Shown in pieces: positions 30,487-41,470 of a stretch of 64,000 nucleotides of DNA. The first letter of the stretch is position 1, and each line of letters begins with the position of its first letter. The notes beneath the pieces were generated by a model. That model did not search any database. It saw nothing but the letters and a program-made list of their open reading frames with translations, and had not been told where the DNA came from. Position numbers and translations under genes: made by a program. Origin of the DNA: Zeus faber (Eukaryota > Chordata > Actinopteri > Zeiformes > Zeidae); assembly GCA_960531495.1 (NCBI GenBank), contig OY482849.1, forward strand, positions 35,838,095 to 35,902,094, given 5' to 3'.

Positions 30487-30571
30487 GAAAAAGACAAAAC
30501 AATGATCCTTTGGCTTTTCTCTCCTGTGCCTGTAGGTAGTTTTAAAATAGGACTGATGCTGAATTCTACTC
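30487..30571 (+). repeat. Direct repeat D1, left copy
   Basis: About 85 bp (ACAAAACAATGATCCTTTGG through CTGAATTCTACTC) recurs at about 30976-31060 with a few changes, and a single copy is seen at 63408-63480. The two copies flank a LINE-like 3' UTR piece. Confidence 0.75.
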
Positions 30572-30975
30572 AACCTTCTCAACCTGCAAGATCTGTAGTC
30601 ACCTCTGTCAAATTAATGTACATCACCACAACTACATGTACACGTCCAGCGGCACTGCTTCACTTCATATTTATATGTCTTGTGCAGTAGACTGACCTAT
30701 TTCTGTTGGAACTGCTACAACGCTCCAATTATTTTAGTTTCCATTTTAGGATTATTTACTTATTTTAATTTTATGTGCAAACACTGCGACCTCTTGTCCG
30801 TATTCATAACTCGACTCTTACTTTTTTTATATTTGACTTTTTTATATTTCCTCCTTATATTTGCCTTGTTATTTTATCTTTTTCTGCCCACGATGTAGTT
30901 GTTGTCTGTCATGCCCCAAGAATTTAATTGTACTGAATGACCTTGTATTGTACTGTACACTTAAAACACTTTGAA
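30572..30975 (+). mobile_element. LINE 3' UTR piece flanked by long direct repeats
   Basis: About 400 bp without coding potential, ending in ACACTTTGAACTTTGAAA, the short-repeat tail of many fish LINEs. The 63400-63520 region lacks it, so it is an insertion. The family is not resolved. Confidence 0.55.
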
Positions 30976-31060
30976 CTTTGAAAAAGATAAAACAATGATC
31001 CTTTGGCTTTTCTCTCCTGTACCTGTAGGTAGTTTTAAAAATATGGCTGATACTGAATTC
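30976..31060 (+). repeat. Direct repeat D1, right copy
   Basis: Second copy of the 85-bp block. Beyond it, sequence continues as in 63480-63520 (TTCATGTAGAT, AAACATGTCCCAC). Confidence 0.75.
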
Positions 31061-31828
31061 TACTCCTTCTTCATGTAGATCTTTTTTAAACATGTCCCAC
31101 TCTCTCTTCTATGTTGTACAACTAAGTAAAGGATGCATTCCAGTTTCCTGGTCACAGCCTCCATCAGTGTTTGTTCATCATGAACAGTGATCTATTTAAA
31201 CCAGTGTGACCTCATCTTACCTTGCTATCACACTTTACACTTTATTTCTGCTTCCACCTTCCACCGTGATGTCCCAACTGTTGGATTTATTTGAAATACA
31301 TGTCACTGCTTTTTTAATTATACCTGTGGTACAATTTCATTAATTAATACATTTTCAATTCATATTTGATTGATTCATTTAATTATATATTGAATTTCAT
31401 TGACACCCTGTTTGGGTTTGAGCCCCTTGCCCTATACCCTTTGTTGTTGGGTATCTTCCCCCAAGACGTTTGTCTGACCAACGACCCCCCACCCACACAG
31501 TTTTTTTGCAGTGTGTCTCCCCCTGACTGGGGAATTCGCTTTGTTCTGAAACCCTTTTCACAACGTTTATCTAATATGGGCCGGGGTTGATACCATGACA
31601 ATGCAGAGGATAGCCGCTTACACACCTTACCAAGATGACTGACACACCTTACCAAGATGGTGAGCGCTGACATGGAACGGCCCCTTGAATCTGCTGTCGC
31701 CATTGAGGGACCTTACCAATTGTGTGGCAAATTATAAATATTACTTTAATAATCATAGATACTGATATTACTTTAGAACTAGAGATATTACTTTAATAAT
31801 CATAGATACTGTAGTGTAAAATTATTAC
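31061..31828. other. Unassigned AT-rich sequence with a retroelement-like motif
   Basis: No gene is seen. At about 31600-31690 the sequence contains CTTACCAAGATGG twice and a block shared with 11700-11745 and 32115-32150. A short repeat (AGATATTACTTTAATAATCAT) occurs at about 31735-31810. Confidence 0.35.
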
Positions 31829-31920
31829 ATTTACATTTACATTACATTTAGCAGACGCTTTAGCGACTTACAAGGGAGAATAACATTCAAGCTACATTGT
31901 GACAGAGACATTATTGAACC
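31829..31920 (-). mobile_element. L2 LINE 3'-end fragment
   Basis: The (CATTTA)n run, GCAGACGCTTTAGCGACTTA and ACAAGGGAGAATAACATTC match the 3' end of the L2 element at 60400-60500 in the same orientation. It is a short 5'-truncated copy or a related SINE tail. Confidence 0.7.
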
Positions 31921-32339
31921 AACCCTATTACCCCATATCTGCTTCATTAACAAGGAGAACATCTTGTACTGCTGATTACAGTAAAACTTTTAAACTGCTT
32001 TGTCACCAAAGGGAAATTGCCTTTTACTTCACTTCCTTTTTGCACCCCACCAAACAGTTGTGACGGAAAACCAGGCTCCACCACTAACCCATGATGATGC
32101 AGATGAGAGCCGCTGACGCACCTTACCAAGATAGCTTCCATTGATGTGGAATGGCCGCAGAACCAAGAAGTAATTAAGCCTTTGTTTTTCCCCGCAGTGA
32201 GAGAGATGCATGCTGGAGGGACACGTGTGCGGACTGGGAGAGACAAGTACTGAGCAGAGCAAGCCAGACACGTCACGACGGCAGCACGCCTAAACTCCGG
32301 GTCAGGAGACCACTTGAGGGCCACCGCCTGCGCCTCAGG
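31921..32339. other. Unassigned sequence, possibly retroviral 3' region
   Basis: About 31925-31985 resembles 12470-12540. A GCTGACGCACCTTACCAAGA block at about 32110 repeats the 31620 region. No gene is seen. Confidence 0.3.
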
Positions 32340-32344
32340 TCATG

Positions 32345-33290
32345 CCCCTACGACACCGCGGGCTGACCATTCCTGCACGCCCAGCAGCTCCTGGATGTAG
32401 CCAAGCGGTGGCTTCAACCAGAGCAGCGATCCCTGCACCAGATCGTGTTGGCGGTGGCCACCGAACAGTTCATTGACAATCTTCCGGTACATGCCGCAAG
32501 CTGGGTGGGGTGCCACCGGCCAGCCTCCCTCCAAGTTGCCATAGTTCCGCTGAGGACCACACGGAGGGGCCCGTGCTTGGATCCGGCAAGGGAGTAGTCG
32601 CGGGACTGGTCAGTACCAGCACCGCGGACCGCAGCCATCACCATCCTTCTCCCTTCCATGGCCCACCTCCCGCCCCTACCCAAACCAGAGGAGGGATAAC
32701 CACTGGCAGGAGGCCACCTCCTACCCCACTTTGTCTTCATCACACAAGCAATATTGCTCGGCAACTGGTTGAGTTTGATTACGGTAGACGCAGGTAGGGG
32801 GCTGAGGGTTAATTTGTTGTCCTTTTAATTTTGGGGCCACATGACTCCCTTCCTTGCAGTTAGAATCTGAAATGTTCCAAATGTCAAGCAATATTTGTCG
32901 AGCAACTGTCCTACAGGGTTCGTCCATTATGTCGTTCATGACATTCAAATTCTCCTCCCCTCCTCCTCCTCTCCTTCCCCTCCCAGGCATAATTTTAAAC
33001 CCGTAGTGGGATTATAGGTCGACCAATCCGGAGACAGCCTAATATCTATTGCTTTACATTCTTTTCCTACCCTTGTGTCTGAATGGTCAGTCCATTTAAA
33101 GAGGCTGAGATGTTCAGGGGATCCGAAATAAGTCAGACACTCGACCGCACATGCCGGGCGGGCATGTCTACCATTGAAGTATCTTGTATAGTTATGGTAG
33201 AAGAAGCATTCAGCTGGACAGTTTTGTGTTTGGTAGGTGCTATGGTGATTCACTATGGTCCACAACGGTGGCCAAAGCCACAACATGTAT
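32345..33290 (-). pseudogene. Probable env remnant of endogenous retrovirus A
   Basis: Minus-strand open pieces at 32945-33286, 32721-32990 and 32340-32764 lie downstream of integrase. The first is Cys-rich (CPAECFFYHN, CAVECLTYF) with NxT/NxS glycosylation-type sites, in keeping with a surface glycoprotein. No signal peptide, cleavage site or membrane anchor can be read with confidence. The env call rests mainly on position. Confidence 0.4.
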
Positions 33291-33782
33291 CACATGTTAA
33301 CCATTGTTTGATCCGTTGGTCGCATTGGGCCCAGCTGGATTTAGTGTTTGTGACATAGTTTTTCAGGTCTGGCTTTGCAGCATAAGTAGCAGTTACTCAA
33401 GTTGTTTTTGTGTTTGTGTTTGCCAGTGTATTGAACCCACTTATACCAGTTGTTGGCCTGAGCTTGTATATATCGTTTTTCTTCAGGTGGAAGTTGATTT
33501 TGGCTCTGTACCCTTTTCTATCCCCCATAGTTGGTTTACAAAGTTGGGAGAAGCTGTTGTAGAATATCAAGATATTTCACAAAGACATTGTCCATTTTTA
33601 CCTTTTCTTCTCAGTGGTCTTTCTCGGGTATTGAACTTGTCATTAATCTTTCCCATGATAGGCCAGAGGTCTCAGTGGGGGTTGATTCTGCGGCATCTGG
33701 AGAGAAGCTTTGACCATTGGTGTCATTTGGAGTAGGTGTCCCATCAATAGGATCAGCAGTGTTACTCTTGGCACTGTTCCCG

Positions 33783-34812
33783 TCATCCTGTATATTTTCC
33801 AGTCGGTGGTTCCGCTGTGACCACCCTATAGGGGCCTTCTGTTCTTGGATTGCTCCACTTTCTTCTAAATACCCTAACAAACACCTGATCTCCTGATTTG
33901 TTGGATGGATCCGGATCTTTGTTGACCTCTTTTTTTTTCTGTACAGACACAGCATGATCAGAAATTATTTTGTGCACATTAGTTATTTGTTTTGCAAAAG
34001 TTTTCAAATATTTTTTCAGAATTTCTAAGGATGGCCCTTTGGCTGTTCCTTTGTACACTTGTGCAGGCATGGGTCAACCCGTAAGCATTTCATGCGGTGT
34101 AAGTTGCATTTTTCTATTCATGCTTCCTCTATATGACATTAAAGCAATTGGAAGTGCATCTACTCAGTTCATTCCTGTGTACATGCATATTTTTAGCAAT
34201 TAGTTTTTTTTTTACCCCATTAGCTCTTTCTACCATTCCCTGGCTCTGGGGGTTGATAAACACAGCCTAGTCTTTGCCTAATTCCTAGATTTGGTAAAAT
34301 ATATTTCACTGTTTGTTCCACAAATTCCTTGCCATTGTCCGAACTTATTATTGATGGGATACCGAATCTTGGTATAACTTCTCTGCACAGGAATTAAGCC
34401 ACTGTATCTGCATTTTTATGTTGTTTATGTGGCTGGTACTGCCTCTCTGCCTATCTGCTTAATCTGTCAACTATAACCAACATGTATATTTTCCCTTGTA
34501 TGGGTTTGATCGTATCTACAAAATCCACTGCTATATGTTTAAACGGACCATCAGGGACTGGGATATGTCGTATTGGAGGAGTTACTCCTTTCCTCATATT
34601 ACTTTTGGAGCCCAAAAATTCCATTCCGTAATTCTTATTAATACCTCCCCACTTGCACAATAGGCTAGCCCATGTGCATCATGTATTAACAGAGGAAGCA
34701 GACCGCCTGGGGCTACCACAATGCCACCATACATTCGCCATATGCTCTTGCCATCCTGTGTTGCTCCTTTTTGCTCCCAAAGATGTTTGGGTCTCTGCAT
34801 GAGTCTCTGCAT
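33783..34812 (-). pseudogene. Integrase remnant of endogenous retrovirus A
   Basis: Pieces in several frames read N- to C-terminus: the zinc-binding N-terminal part (GLLPLLIHDAHG at about 34690), the core start (FKHIAVDFVDTIKP at about 34530, with the first catalytic Asp) and the C-terminal domain (GDQVFVRVFRRKWSNPRTEGPY at about 33850). The core between about 34100 and 34450 is full of stops. Not functional. Confidence 0.75.
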
Positions 34813-34929
34813 ATCAGCTTCGGTGTGTCATTGAAATATATAAATGTGCGTATGCCAAATATCTTGAAAGTTCTTGGAGTTATTATGTGGGCTAACCCCA
34901 ACCCTACCCCAGCTACACTCTGAGAGCCT

Positions 34930-35381
34930 GTTTGGGGCCTCTTTTCATTTTCATTCGGCCCCTGGCTGCATTTGCAGGTAAACTTGAGAAACTTGTGCAT
35001 TGCTACATGTTCATAATCTGCATCACCAACCTCAACAGACTTCATCACGTCATCAACTTCTTCTGTTGTAACAACAACCGGTGTATCATCAGTCTCCTCC
35101 GGTGGTTCTTGAAAATATTCAGTTTCATCATCACATTCATGTTGAAATCCGTTGTTTGAAATGTTCTCCATGTCCGGGATAATGCCGATATCAGTTTCAC
35201 CATCGCTGTCAGAGAATTGACTTTCATCGTGGAAAATGAATTCCAGTACGCGCTGCTTACAATGACTTGAATCTATCGCACTGGTCAGATTAAGGTCTGC
35301 GAAATGATTTAGATCCACCATCCGTTTCTCGTAATCCATAACAACACGGAGATGAAAGTTTTCACAGACAAGTGAAACCAT
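34930..35381 (-). CDS. Hypothetical acidic ORF inserted in the retroviral pol
   Basis: The frame opens at the ATG at 35381 and runs about 150 residues before merging with integrase-side sequence near 34930; the fused frame continues to 34713. The N-terminal half is acidic (SDSDGETDIGIIPDMENIS; EPPEETDDTPVVV) and near its end is KFLKFTCKCSQGP. I do not recognise the family. It lies between retroviral RNase H and integrase where no host gene belongs, so it probably came with an insertion that also carried repeat R1. It could be a first exon of a domesticated or transposon gene. Confidence 0.35.
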
Positions 35382-35440
35382 ATGAGCCTTGTCTTGTTTA
35401 TGGAAGTGATGTCAGCATTTCTTCTTCTTTTTTTTTTTTA

Positions 35441-35965
35441 CCTGTGCTGTCAGCATGCTGGGCATACAACAAAAAGTATTTGTATGGCATTGCATTAAGG
35501 ACAGTTAGTCTGCAAGTGGAGTTCAAGTTCTCAACCTGCAATGAAACTCTTTATTAATTCTTAAATCATCAAGAACTGCTGCAACAACTCTGTCCTGTGG
35601 ACGACCTGTAGGATGACAAGAGCACAGTTTTTTGGTTATACAGAACCACCACCAACCCCCTCTTTGGAGAACTATTAATCATGTTGGGTCTATAAACAAC
35701 TGATGGGGGCTGAGGGGGAGAGTCAACAGAGGTGAGGCAATTAAACATAGAACCAAACAACATTTACACAAAACATAAACATTGGACGACAACATGTATT
35801 AAAAAACAGTGAATTAGGTTCAGGAAAACTGGAACTACAACTGGTCATGTGGCCTCTTCCTGTCATAGTTATGGCAGTAAATGAAAGGAGAGGGATGCAA
35901 CCAGGAGGGAGCTGGGGTGCACTCCAAGCAGGTGTGTGTGTGTGTGATGGGGCCGCCTGTATGTG
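35441..35965. repeat. Dispersed repeat R1, copy 2
   Basis: Matches 20381-20920 along its length. A longer GT/GC-type microsatellite follows (about 35932-36005). Confidence 0.75.
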
Positions 35966-36089
35966 TGTGTGTGTGTGCACGCACGTGCGTGCGTGCGTGT
36001 GTATATAAGGTGTATAAAGTGTCCAACAGTGAGTGTACATGACAAATCCCAATTGGTTCTGGTGTATAAGGTTGATATTGTGTTGTGGT

Positions 36090-36660
36090 GCCTCCAAGCA
36101 GCGGAAAGCGCCTCCAAGAAGCCTCCCTAAGCTCTGCAGCTGCGTAGACACCCCACCGCTGCAGAAAAGCCGAGAACACCCTGCCCTGCAGCCACAGAAG
36201 ACCTCCGGGCCCGCAGAAAATCCGGAGGGCCATAGAGCAACCCCCAGACCTGACCGCAAGAAGAATAACCCAGTCCCAGGAAGCACAAGGACGGCGAAAG
36301 CACCTGGATGTTAGCCCCCCCCACGATGCCAACAGGCCGCCAGATATACGGGCCCTCCAACCGGCCCCCACACCGCAACCCACCCACAACAGCAAGCAGC
36401 CTCCTAGGGGCCCTGGAAGGCACCATGCGGCACTCTCCACAGCCATGCCAGGTCCCAGCACAATTTAAGCCACCAGGCGCAAGCCGCCCAGACGCCATCC
36501 CAGCCGGCAGGGGGGCCCATCCGGCCGCCTGCCAGCCAACCATGACCCCACACCGACCCGCCAGCGACCTGCCACCCCGGAAAACCTCAGTGCTCAATGT
36601 GTGCTGTTGGCTACTGCAGTTAAAATTGCGGGGTTGGGGGTGCAAGTCCTTCAGGCAAGC
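36090..36660 (+). repeat. GC-rich dispersed repeat of unknown type
   Basis: This block is strongly C-rich on the plus strand and very different in base composition from its AT-rich surroundings. Frames are open on both strands only because stops are rare in such sequence. It resembles a GC-rich dispersed repeat common in fish genomes, but I cannot name it or find termini. Confidence 0.4.
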
Positions 36661-37333
36661 TTAACTCGAATCACTTGCACCCCTTCTTCCCCGCAAACCC
36701 TGGTCTGGTGGAGTGTTGCTCAGAGTAGGATTCGTGTGCGAGTGTATTTGTTCTTAGCTTATATGAGTGGGATAAAAATTTTGGGACGGACAAGAAGAAC
36801 ACTGGGGCAGGAGCGTGACATAGCTTGCACCCCACCCATCCCACAAGCCCTAGGCCTATTGTGTGGTGTATGTGCTGCATTTCTTCTTCGATGGTAGACG
36901 TTGGTATACGCCTCCCCCACAATGTCTTCGTGTGTGTAAAAGTAGTACGATTTAAAGGTTGAACTCTATCAAAATGGTTTCACATTGTGACTTCACATTA
37001 CATGGAATATGGAGGAATGATCTTCACATGGTCGGTCGCTGTAAAGGACACAATCGATGGGCGTTGTTCAGCGCTATTCAGCATCACTGTAAGTTAACTG
37101 TGTTTCCCCATGTAATCTAACAGGAGTATTTGACTCCACGGTTTAACATTTTTCTACTATTTATAAATCAAAATCGGTTTTGAAAATACGTTGAGAGATA
37201 AAAAAAAAAAAACACAAAGGAACACGAATATGGAAAAATCTAAATTTCCTTCAAGAAAGGTTTTTTTACAACTTATTTGGCTGCTCCTGGTGGCTTTAGA
37301 AATGCACGACAATGTGGATTTTGCTGTGGTGGA
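36661..37333. other. Unassigned part of the insertion in retroviral pol
   Basis: No motif or open frame of note is seen. The stretch 36950-37110 has balanced composition and could be unique sequence. An A-run lies at about 37201-37213. Confidence 0.3.
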
Positions 37334-38600
37334 TCACAATTTCAATTTGTCCCTCTGACAATTCGCACGCGTTTGGTCAGAGCAATTAGCACTGCCAGTT
37401 GTGCTGAGCAGGACTGTGGGCATTGATTGGAGGACTGCTGTAGTGTCATTTTTACTTCCTACAACAGCATATCCTGCTGACAGATGGTCTCCTTCTCTAT
37501 AGCAGAAGCTGTCCACAAAGAAAGTCATAGTGGCTTCAGTCAAAGGGTGAGTTTGTAGATCAGACCTATGTGTAGCATATTTTTCTGCTTCCGCTTCGCA
37601 CTCATGTTGTTGTCCATCCGTAGGGAGCGGAACACAATCTGCAGGGTTCTTAATCCTGCAGACGTATATTGTGATGTCTTGGTATAGTAATTTTGCCATT
37701 GAGCAGTAAGAACTTGCCTTTCTCTATTAGGTTCACAAGTTTATGATGGGTAAGTATCTCAATCGGATAGCCCATTGTCCATGTGGATGCCCTTTTGTCC
37801 ATTAGGTGCGCGGCTGCTAATGTCCTATCACTGAAACCTTCTCCACTGGGTAGAGGGCTGTGGAGCAGTACGCTATTGGCTGTACGTGGAGTCCTGTTCC
37901 TGTCTTTTGAGTTAACACTCCACATGCATCTTCCCTTTTATGGGAGACAAACAGTTGGAATAGCTTAGTGTAGTCTGAGAACACCAGAGCTGGTGCTTGT
38001 TGTAGGGCAGTCTTTACTGTTTTGAATGCTACGTGTCCTTCTTTAGCCCATTCTAAATTACCCTGTAGATTTCCAGCTCCTTCCGTGATCATTGCCCTCA
38101 ATGGGACGAACAGAGTGGAATAATTCTCTATCCAGTCTGAACTATACTCTGTCATTCCCAAAAAGGTCCCTGGCTGTATATGGTTTTGGGGCTTTGGAGA
38201 TTCCTGCCAACTGAGAGGGAGATAGTTGTTTATTTCCAGTTTCTTTAAGTCTTCCTAGGTATTCTACCTTATCCTGGCAATATTGTAATTTCTTCAATAA
38301 AGCTTAGTGCCCTTGTTGTGCCAGGAGAGTCAATAGAGTTTGTGAATCTTTGTGGCATGTGTCCAGGTCAGATGAACACAAGATGATACAGTATCATCCA
38401 AATATTGTAATGCTGTGCTTGTGATTTTTTTGAGGAAAATCCTCAAAATCTCCCTTCAGTACTTTGTTAAAAATGTGGGGGTTATGCTCAAAGCCTTGGG
38501 GGACCCTCATGTAGGTATAGGACTGATTCCTATATGTGATTGCAAATTGATGTCTACGGGCTAAGGGGCACGGTAAGGAATGCTGAACAAAGACCAATTA
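37334..38600 (-). pseudogene. Reverse transcriptase and RNase H remnant of endogenous retrovirus A
   Basis: RT pieces: MRVPQGFEHNPHIFNKVLKGDF at about 38500, and the connection region at 37817-38161 (GHVAFKTVKTALQQAPAL). RNase H shows TMTFFVDSFCYREG at about 37520 with the first catalytic Asp, then GYAVVGS. The YxDD box region (about 38350-38400) is not clearly readable. Frames change at least four times. Not functional. Confidence 0.75.
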
Positions 38601-39715
38601 TTGTAAATCATTTAGCCCCTGGGGTAACTTGTGAAAGTAGTGTTCTGCCCTTCTCACACTCGATCTTCTCACATTCTTTTTCATGTTGTGCCCTTTCTCT
38701 CTCTCTTTATCTGGCCACTCTTCGGCCACAGCTGTTTCCTTCTTCTGCACATTCTGGGTCATGCATATGACCTTCTTCACCTTCTCCTCCTTATAATTTT
38801 CTCTTTCCAAAGTTTGTATAATAATATAATCCTATAATTATCCTAGCAATGGAATTTCCACAGGACAGCCAACAGTGTACTCCCTTGATGTTTGGGTTTC
38901 TTTTTATTTTTTCAGTCTTTGGGGTCCTTCTATTGCTTAGTCTGGATAGGCTTTTTTTTTTTAGTCCAAAAATATTCTTTTCTCTCTCCCTCAATCTAAA
39001 TAGCTAGTTTTTTTTCCCAGAAGGGTGTGAACTTTTCCAATGAATTGCTTTTATACATTTTTTTTGTATTTTTTTATTTATTATTTGAATTTATTTGTGC
39101 TTCTGTTGGTTCCAGCAGATCTGTCAGTCACCCTAATAAGCCCTCTTTATTTTGTTCTTTTTCAGCTTTCCCATGGCTTGGTTAGCTTTAACGCAATTTA
39201 TCCTTGGTATGACTTTAAAGACTTTAAAGATATAATTATTCATTTACTCTCCAGAAGATTAGCTCTCCTGTAGAACAGACTAATTTGTCTAAGATGCCAA
39301 AGTGCAGAACCAGCAACGTCCACTCCTACCGGCCACGTTTATTACACATGGAGATCCAGGGAGGGTACACTACTCTTTCCCACCTGACACCACTTCGAAT
39401 TTATTTAGTTATGTTATTATCCTTACCCTCTTCTTTCTTCTATCATACTCCGAATTATACTACTGAACAAAACTAGAAATACTGTTAATAACAATCACAT
39501 GCAAATGGCAACCCCTTTTGTTGTTTGCATCCTAATAATATCTTGTTCTGTGGAATATCCCAGTTCCAGAGCCATATTTTTTTTCTCTGCATTTTCCTTA
39601 CCGCATATCTCTTTTTTTTTTACAATTTTTTTAGCAGCTGCCTAATATTATCCTCTTTGTTACTTTCTAGGCCAGAACTCCTGGCTATAAAAATTGGTGT
39701 CAGCTTTTATAGGGG
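38601..39715 (-). other. Retroviral leader/gag-like region, copy A
   Basis: T-rich on the plus strand, so A-rich in the sense of the element. The part 38990-39620 matches 42650-43290 closely enough to show that both are the same internal region of two related copies. No gag motif can be read. Confidence 0.5.
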
Positions 39716-40023
39716 TGTGATGGAAAAAATCACCCTGGAGAAGAGGTCCTTAAATTAAAGATCCTTTATTATAAAAAAAGATCTGAGTTTGTCTCTGCAG
39801 AGGACAAGACTGGCAAAGTACACAGATACATACCATTTTATAATATCTAGCCATGGAGTGTGTCATTAGCCGAATATTCCAACAATTCATCTGATTAAAT
39901 AGTACTGTCTACCAGACTGACTTATCTCTTGAGAGTGGCATTGACCAAGAAAGCTACGCTCAATCCACAATCTCAATAGCCAAAACAATGTATTGCTCTA
40001 AGTTCTGTAACTTTTCCACTACA
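39716..40023 (-). repeat. Retroviral LTR-A
   Basis: About 308 bp bounded by TG...CA ends (TGTAGTGG and CCATCACA on the sense strand). It contains AATATAAA-like and TTTATTATAAA stretches and shares blocks with LTR-B and LTR-C (CTGAGTTTGTCTCTGCAGAG; ATCTGATTAAATAGTACTGT). It lies between internal sequence of copy A (left) and a purine tract of copy B (right). Confidence 0.7.
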
Positions 40024-40042
40024 TAATCCCCCCCTTTTGGGG
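40024..40042 (-). other. Polypurine tract candidate
   Basis: On the minus strand CCCCAAAAGGGGGGGATTA lies directly before the TG start of LTR-A. This is the expected place for the plus-strand primer, making LTR-A the 3' LTR of the copy to its right. Confidence 0.6.
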
Positions 40043-40451
40043 CTACCAAGCCCCAAATGCAGCAAAATTAAATTTCCTGCAAAGCAATTGAGTACATATC
40101 TCCTGAAGTGAGTCTTCAGGGGCTTCTTTGCTTACGTGCATTACATTTTATGCAAAAACATTCTTAATCGTGGATATATTTGATTATCAGAAAAAAAATG
40201 TCGATACCCAATACTTTTATGATGAATAAAAATAAGCAAAGCACTGTGGTATAAACAGAAAAAGATTACTTAATATAAATCTCAGCCACAGAAGTTTGCA
40301 ATTCTTAGAATTAAGTGAGCACAGGCTGTAACTCTTTTGATACATGTCTTCTTGAAAACAAACTCGAACCTTTTTGATACATGTCTTCTTGAATACAAAT
40401 ATTTTTTAAAACAGTTTTTAACAGCCTAGTACATGAGATATTACAATTTTA
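40043..40451. other. Retrovirus B internal remnant, unassigned
   Basis: AT-rich with a short direct repeat (TTTTGATACATGTCTTCTTG at about 40336 and 40374). No coding motif is seen. Confidence 0.35.
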
Positions 40452-41470
40452 AACGGCTCTCTTCAACCGGGTATATTTCCTGCAGCATTTAAAACAGCTG
40501 TCATTAAACCACTCCTGAAGAAGAGCAATCTCGGTGCAATAGTTATTGCCATCTACAGGCCCATTTCCCACCTGCCCACCTTCAGCTTAACAACGTCTAA
40601 CCTCAAACAGCCTTTTAGACACTTATCAACTGGGTTTTTGACGTTACCATAGCACAGAAACAGTACTTATTTAAGTTGTGAACGATCTGCACATAAACAC
40701 TGATTGTAAAAAACTATCTGTTCTTCTGCTCCTGGATCTAAGTGCTGCCTTTGACACTGTTGACCATCCGATTTTATTGGCAAGATTACAAAAATGGATC
40801 ATCCTATCTGGCCCAGTTCTAAACTGGTTCAAAACCTACCTACAGGACAGGCAGTTCTTTGTGTGAAAAATTAATCCATACATTCAAAACGAGTAGATGG
40901 ACTCCTGTAATGGCCTATTGACCAGCCTCCCCAAATCAGCTTTGCAGCGGCTAGTTATCCAAAATGTGGCTGCACACGTTCTCACTGGGACAAAACACAT
41001 CACACTCATTCTTAAATCTTTACATTGGCTTCCTGTTAAAACTTGGATATATAAAATAGATGCTAATTATACACCAACCAGCAAGAACTCTTAGGTCCAC
41101 AGGCCTTTTATCTATCCCTAGTACAAACACTAAAGCAGGGGAGGCTGTGTCTGTTTCTATGCCCCAAGTAAATGGAACACCCTGCTGGAGGACCTGAGAG
41201 AGGCCCCCACACTGAACACTTTTAAATGCAGGTTAAAAACCTTGTTGTTCACTACAGTCTATGACTGACGTCTGTGTGTGTGTGTGTGTGTGCTCCATGT
41301 TGTGAGATTTGTGTGGTGCTCTGTATGCTGTGAGATGTTTATTCTGCACTGACTGTTCTTATGATTGCACGGACATTTTATATATTTTTGATTGTCATTC
41401 TTTGGAAAGCACATTGTGCTGCCCTTGTATGAAATGCGCTTTATAAATAAAGTGTGACTTGAGTTGACTA
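40452..41470 (+). mobile_element. L2-group LINE fragment with internal deletion
   Basis: RT motifs read FPAAFKTAVIKPLLKKSNL (about 40480), then [21 protein letters not shown] (about 40725) and [15 protein letters not shown] jump leads to the C-terminal DSCNGLLTSLP and LKSLHWLPVK (about 40900-41040). The 3' UTR holds a GT run at 41276-41292 and ends AATAAAGTGTGACTTGA at about 41450-41465. Stops and a missing FADD region show that it is dead. It lies in opposite orientation to the retroviral block it interrupts. Confidence 0.75.

Larger units (their letters stand above)
32340..40023 (-). mobile_element. Decayed endogenous retrovirus A (minus strand), with later insertions
   Basis: Minus-strand order is LTR (39716-40023), leader/gag-like A-rich region (about 38620-39715), RT (about 38600-37700), RNase H (about 37600-37334), an insertion (about 34930-37330), integrase (34812-33783) and an env-like remnant (33780-32340). 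Every gene has stops and frameshifts. The right LTR appears to be shared with a second copy to its right. No right-side target duplication is found. The genus is not assigned. It is an old, inactive copy. Confidence 0.7.

Noticed and set aside
31829..31920. tRNA-derived SINE or tRNA gene
   Set aside because: No A-box/B-box pair or cloverleaf is seen; the block matches the L2 3' end at 60400.
36127..36645. Open frames of 93-208 codons in the GC-rich block
   Set aside because: Stops are rare in C-rich DNA on both strands. No motif is seen and frames end at composition borders.
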